NCBI GenBank assembly: GCA_031275735.1
Contig: JAISOJ010000101.1
Coordinates: 1-46,997, forward strand
Length of the DNA: 46,997 bases
Origin: Dysgonamonadaceae bacterium
Lineage (GTDB): Bacteria; Bacteroidota; Bacteroidia; Bacteroidales; Azobacteroidaceae
Direction: 5' to 3'
In this document: positions 42,579-46,997 of the stretch, piece after piece
Numbering within the stretch: the first letter of the stretch is position 1
Layout: every line of letters begins with the position of its first letter
The notes under the pieces: model-generated
What the model saw: only the letters and a program-made list of their open reading frames with translations
Database searches by the model: none
Told to the model about the DNA's origin: nothing
Made by a program: the position numbers and the translations under genes

Positions 42579-44114
42579 TTAATTTTGTATATAGGGCAAG
42601 GAAATAATGAATTTTGTTCCTTGTCCGTACTCGCTTTCGACTTTTATTGTTCCGTCCAATTCGGTAATAATTCGTTTGACATAAGCCAAACCTAAACCGA
42701 AACCTTTCACATCGTGTCTATTTCCGGTGTGAACCCTATAAAACCGGTCGAATATTTTCTTCTGGTTTTCTTTTTTGATACCAATCCCATTGTCCTGAAT
42801 CGTAATTAGGATTTTATCGCCGGCATTAGCCGTTTTTGCAATCAATTCCAACGGGACATTTTCTTTCCGGTATTTAACTGCATTTTCCATCAAATTGAAC
42901 AATACATTGGTAAAATGCATTTTATCTACAATGATAGTGGAATCCATAGCTTCCAATTCAATGTCTAAAGTACCTCCTGCTTTTTCCACTCTTAAAGCAA
43001 AAGTATTGGCAATACTTGCAATCAAATCGTTTGCATCTAATTCGGTTATTTTGAATTGAGTAGAGCCATCTTCAAATAATGACATTTGCAATACTTTTTC
43101 TACTAAAAATCCCAATCGCTTGCTTTCATCGCTAATAACGGCTTTTGCATAATTCATCAATTGCGGCGAATCGACGTCGGTATCGTTCAATGTTTGAGCT
43201 GCCAAAGAAATACTTGCTACCGGCGTCTTCAATTCATGTGTCATATTATTAATGAAATCATTTTTAATTTCCGACAAACGCTTTTGTCTAAATTCTATGT
43301 ATAAAGTAAATATAAATACAATCAACAAAACGATTGTAAATACAATAGAAGGAACGAAAAACCGGATGGAATTCAATACATATTTTTTTTGTGTTGGAAA
43401 GACGACTTGTAATGTATGTAATTTGTTTGGCGGGTCCCGCGGAAACAATATTTGAGAATAGACGTTTTGGGGTACGACACTGTAATTCGGACTTTGATAA
43501 ATAACTTTTTTTTCATTATCCAGTACAGCAAAAGTAAATGGCAAAGTTAAGTTATTATTTGCCAATTCTGTTTTAATGTAATTGTCTAAATTTTTAAAAT
43601 CAATCCGTTCTTCAATGGGTTTATCGCTTGCTTTCTTACTTACGTTTTTGATTACTTCATCTAATAAGTTTTGGTAGTAGAGGTAATTATCCATGGCGTC
43701 CTGAATAACTTTAGACGTTGCGGATACAGTGCTTTTTCCAAAACTGGGCAAAACGGGTAATTGATCATCAATCTCTCCGTTTATATTTATATTAATTTTG
43801 GCGGACAGCCCATCCGGATTGTTTATAGGCAAACGTTGTTGTTCATTCATTATTATCCGCGTAGGGTCGGAAGATTGTTTTCCTTTTCTTAAATATTTTT
43901 TTCGAAACGAGAATACCTGATCATTTAGGTATTTGGTTGTTTCATCTATTTCCAAATCATGAGAAACCTGATAAAGACTTCTTTTTACGGATTCTTTAAA
44001 TTGGTCTTCCTGATTGGTTATGATAATATAGATGTAATTTGCCTGTAAATAAAGCAAACCTATAAAAGCAAAAACCATCACTCCTGCAAGTAACCAAATT
44101 GTTGATTTTCTCAT
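42579..44114 (-). CDS. rprX: Sensor histidine kinase RprX
   Basis: 511 residues. Two membrane segments (about 7-25 and 255-278) enclose a periplasmic sensor domain of about 230 residues. The cytoplasmic part has the HisKA H-box NNMTHELKTPVASISLAAQT with H293, then HATPase boxes N (NLMENAVKYRKE), G1 (IQDNGIGIKKENQ) and G2 (GFGLGLAYVKRI). No HAMP domain is obvious. It phosphorylates the adjacent RprY; the signal is unknown. It heads the three-gene operon. Confidence 0.93.
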   Translation of the reverse strand: MRKSTIWLLAGVMVFAFIGLLYLQANYIYIIITNQEDQFKESVKRSLYQVSHDLEIDETTKYLNDQVFSFRKKYLRKGKQSSDPTRIIMNEQQRLPINNPDGLSAKINININGEIDDQLPVLPSFGKSTVSATSKVIQDAMDNYLYYQNLLDEVIKNVSKKASDKPIEERIDFKNLDNYIKTELANNNLTLPFTFAVLDNEKKVIYQSPNYSVVPQNVYSQILFPRDPPNKLHTLQVVFPTQKKYVLNSIRFFVPSIVFTIVLLIVFIFTLYIEFRQKRLSEIKNDFINNMTHELKTPVASISLAAQTLNDTDVDSPQLMNYAKAVISDESKRLGFLVEKVLQMSLFEDGSTQFKITELDANDLIASIANTFALRVEKAGGTLDIELEAMDSTIIVDKMHFTNVLFNLMENAVKYRKENVPLELIAKTANAGDKILITIQDNGIGIKKENQKKIFDRFYRVHTGNRHDVKGFGLGLAYVKRIITELDGTIKVESEYGQGTKFIISLPYIQN

Positions 44115-44931
44115 TTTTTATATACTTGGTATAATTAATGAACAAAGTAAACTTTTTTTTGTTTAACATTTCCTAAAAAAAACAAAAAAAAATCGTGTAA
44201 AAAAATAAATCATTTTAACAAATCAATCGAAGTGTGAAAAATCGAGCAAATTAAGTTAAAATTAACAATCCGTCCAAATTTTTTGAAAGAAATTTTTCCG
44301 AAAAATGGAGAAAATAAAATAACTACTTAATCGCCCCTTAAAAAATAGATTTTTTGATTGATTAAATTTAAGGAAAAGAAAAAAAGCATCCAAAGGTCGG
44401 AAAAATTTTTCGAGCGAAAAGAGGAGAACTTTCCATTTGTTCATTTTCTTCTTAAAGTTGAAAGTAGTAGCTGCCGATCGCACATTAATCTCGTCTCCAA
44501 AGATGCCTTTACTGCTTACTGTTTTGAGACGAAAATCGAAATCAAACAAAGCCTTTCGACAGTTGCAGCCCTGATACGGATGCACTTTATCAGTCATTTG
44601 GACTTGTATTAGGTCATCAAAACAGAAATAAAGCCCCTTCCGCAATACAATTATTGTTGTTTGATTCAGGTGGAAGCTTTTTAAAAATAACTATTTTTTG
44701 AATATAATAAATTAATTATCAGTTGAATAAAAATATGATCGGATTTTGTCGATCAATAGTGATTTTTAACTTTTTTTCTCTCTAAATCGCTGAAAAACAG
44801 TGTTGTTTAGTTGTGTTATAAAACATGTAAAAAATAGTTGCAAATTGTTTTGTTAACAACTGTTTTTTTATACCTTTACCGCATTTAGAGATTATTAATT
44901 ATTTATCTATCAACTTATCAAAAATGACGCC
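44115..44931. other. AT-rich intergenic region with a possible decayed ORF
   Basis: This 817-base gap has no confident gene. The minus strand is open from 44645 to 44262 (127 codons); its middle (KTVSSKGIFGDEINVRSAAT, then TFNFKKKMNKWK) vaguely recalls the C-terminus of IS4/IS5-type transposases, but the remainder is lysine/phenylalanine-rich translation of AT-rich DNA. I would not annotate a product. A promoter for the downstream T9SS-tail gene lies at 44849-44878. Confidence 0.4.
44849..44878 (+). promoter_or_regulatory. Promoter of the T9SS-tail gene
   Basis: TTTG at 44849-44852 and TACCTTTA at 44871-44878, separated by 18 bases, give a good match to TTTG-N19-TAnnTTTG with one mismatch at the last base of the -7. 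The start codon at 44932 is 53 bases further. Confidence 0.45.
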
Positions 44932-46406
44932 ATGAAAACATTTCTTTCTATACTTTTATCTGTGTGTAGCGCCTCTGTGCTTTATTCACAAGAAAATGAT
45001 TTGCAGACAGGCAACGATTCCACATCCTATTTTGGCGGGAAAGTTGCTGGTCATACAAAGCGAAAATATATGCGGCAATCGAAATCTATCATTGGGCTCC
45101 CATTCAATGGTCTTTGCGAGGAGATACGGTTATCAATCAGAAAAATTACAAACAATGTTCCGCTTATTACCCATTTACCGCTATCCGACAAGAAAATCAA
45201 AAAATATATGCCGTTGACAATTCTTATTCGGACGAATATCTGTTATATGATTTTGGCGTGGAAAAAGGCGATATTATTCATTCGGAAGCTCAAAGCGGAT
45301 ATATTTCGCGAACACCGACTGTTGAGGATGTGGACAGTATTTGGCTTTACAACGGGGAACGGCGAAAGCGAATTCATATAGGAGAAGGCGATACCTGGAT
45401 TGAAGGAATCGGCAGTGTGAATGGTTTTGACAGTCCTGTCAGGGAGTATGCTACGTGCGATTGCAACAATGAATATCAACTCATTGCTTTTGCCAAAGAG
45501 GATACGGTTTCATTTTTTGATCCGGAATTAGCTCCCGGATGGGGTTATTGCGGTAAAGTAGTTGATGCATTCCCCCGAGCGGATGCCATCTGGAATATTA
45601 AAATAAACGACAGATATGAAGAATATTATGGATTATCCGGCGATACGATTATAGACAACAAATTTTATAATAAATTATATTTGCTGAATGATACTACATT
45701 GAATATAGATGCGGAAGACGAATACTATGGCTGTTTTAGACAAGAAGGAAAAAAGGTTTGGTATCGGTTTCCCAGTTTTCGCAATGAAACTTTACTGTAT
45801 GACTTTTCGAAAAACGTAGGCGATACGATATGGCACGACGTAATTGGTTATATAGATTACTTTGAAGAAAAATACAAAGGAAGTTTAAGCATAATAAAAG
45901 ACGTTTCCTACGAAAATGGTGTCAAAAAATACACTTCTGAACAATATATTAATCAAGGAGACCATATATGGCCAAATGAATATGGAGAAAATGTTTGCAT
46001 AGAAGAAATCGGAAGTACTCAAGGATTGTTTTGGTTTTTGTGTCGACCCCACATGGATGGAGGCATCTCTTATCGTTTAGCTTGTCTTAAGCACGGAAAT
46101 GAAGTGAAATACCTGAATAATCCAGATTGTAATACTTGTTTTTACCAAGCAACTGGAATTTATGAAGTTAACTCAATGCAAATAGAGATATTTTTAGAAA
46201 ACGATGTTATCAAGATACAAGGTGAACCGTCCTTTTTCCCTTGCCAACTGACCTTTTTTAATCCAATGGGGCAAGTATTGTTTGGAACAACGATAATTTC
46301 AAACGCGGAGCAAATTCCGGTCAATCAAAATTTAAAAGGAGTTTATTTATATCAAATACAAAAGGATAGCGAGATTATAAAATCAGGAAAAATAATAATA
46401 AAATAA
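44932..46406 (+). pseudogene. Secreted T9SS-tail protein of unknown function, frameshifted near its N-terminus
   Basis: The first frame gives a signal peptide (MKTFLSILLSVCSASVLYSQ) and about 16 further residues, to YFGGK near 45040. The following frame then continues SCWSYKAKIYAAIEIYHWAP through LRGDTVINQKNYKQCSAYYP and remains open to 46406. Adding one A to the gggaaag run joins both. The long part contains repeats of 'GDT.I..K.Y.KLY' and 'LLYDF....GDTIW' type, common in uncharacterised secreted Bacteroidetes proteins, and ends in a type IX sorting tail (LTFFNPMGQVLFGTT to SGKIIIK). No enzymatic motif is seen. It is either a recent pseudogene or affected by a one-base sequencing error. Confidence 0.7.
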
Positions 46407-46415
46407 ATAATCGCC

Positions 46416-46997
<582 letters not shown>

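Noticed and set aside
44262-44645. 127-codon minus-strand frame as a real gene
   Set aside because: Most of it is Lys/Phe-rich translation of AT-rich DNA; only a short segment vaguely resembles a transposase end. It is recorded as an uncertain region only.

Overview
The window looks like a Bacteroidales chromosome (Bacteroidetes). The evidence is a SusC/SusD pair, several proteins with type IX secretion (T9SS) C-terminal tails, the RprX/RprY two-component pair, PspC/PadR and WaaA genes, and promoters of the Bacteroidetes TAnnTTTG (-7) type. T9SS tails beside SusCD suggest a Dysgonomonadaceae- or Paludibacteraceae-like lineage rather than Bacteroides proper; this placement is inference. No tRNA, rRNA or CRISPR array was seen.

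Layout. 1-860 is a graveyard of insertion sequences: an ISAs1-type transposase split around a truncated IS21 element. 861-6194 holds chromosomal genes: a sigma factor with a TonB-domain membrane partner, uvrA, and an inositol-monophosphatase-family gene. 6404-31898 is one large glycan-utilisation locus on the plus strand: LacI regulator, FucP-type permease, GH172 (DUF2961), GH116, a DUF6786-like lipoprotein, SusC, SusD, an FG-GAP/T9SS protein, GH183 (DUF4185), a second GH172 with a T9SS tail, GH43, L-fucose/D-arabinose isomerase, a frameshifted DUF4886 SGNH protein and a ribulokinase. 31900-33220 holds a decayed BspA-like leucine-rich-repeat gene and a small XRE regulator. 33231-44114 is AT-rich core genome: HD phosphohydrolase, gltX, waaA, gamma carbonic anhydrase, PspC/PadR, a TPR protein and rprY/rprX. 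44932-46406 is a frameshifted T9SS-tail protein, and the right edge is a truncated IS5 transposase.

Central interpretation. GH172, GH183 and GH116 members have been linked to cleavage of D-arabinan, the furanose polymer of mycobacterial arabinogalactan and lipoarabinomannan. The same locus carries an isomerase of the FucI family (known also to convert D-arabinose to D-ribulose) and an AraB-type ribulokinase, but no fuculose-phosphate aldolase and no L-arabinose isomerase. I therefore read it as a self-contained D-arabinan pathway: surface endo-cleavage (GH183), SusCD import, exo-cleavage (GH172, GH116), sugar uptake through the FucP-like permease, isomerisation to D-ribulose and phosphorylation to D-ribulose 5-phosphate. 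A LacI repressor probably controls it, and similar 12-bp CG-centred palindromes lie at 6353, 7441 and 10171.

The locus is GC-richer than its flanks: row 15001-15060 has 37 G/C of 60, row 36481-36540 has 16 of 60. It is peppered with short repetitive insertions: 7-8 bp unit arrays around susD (one read through in frame in the signal-peptide region), a 190-bp palindrome-rich insert bracketed by 13-bp direct repeats, and a 24-bp palindrome inside the kinase gene. These suggest transfer and recent repeat activity.
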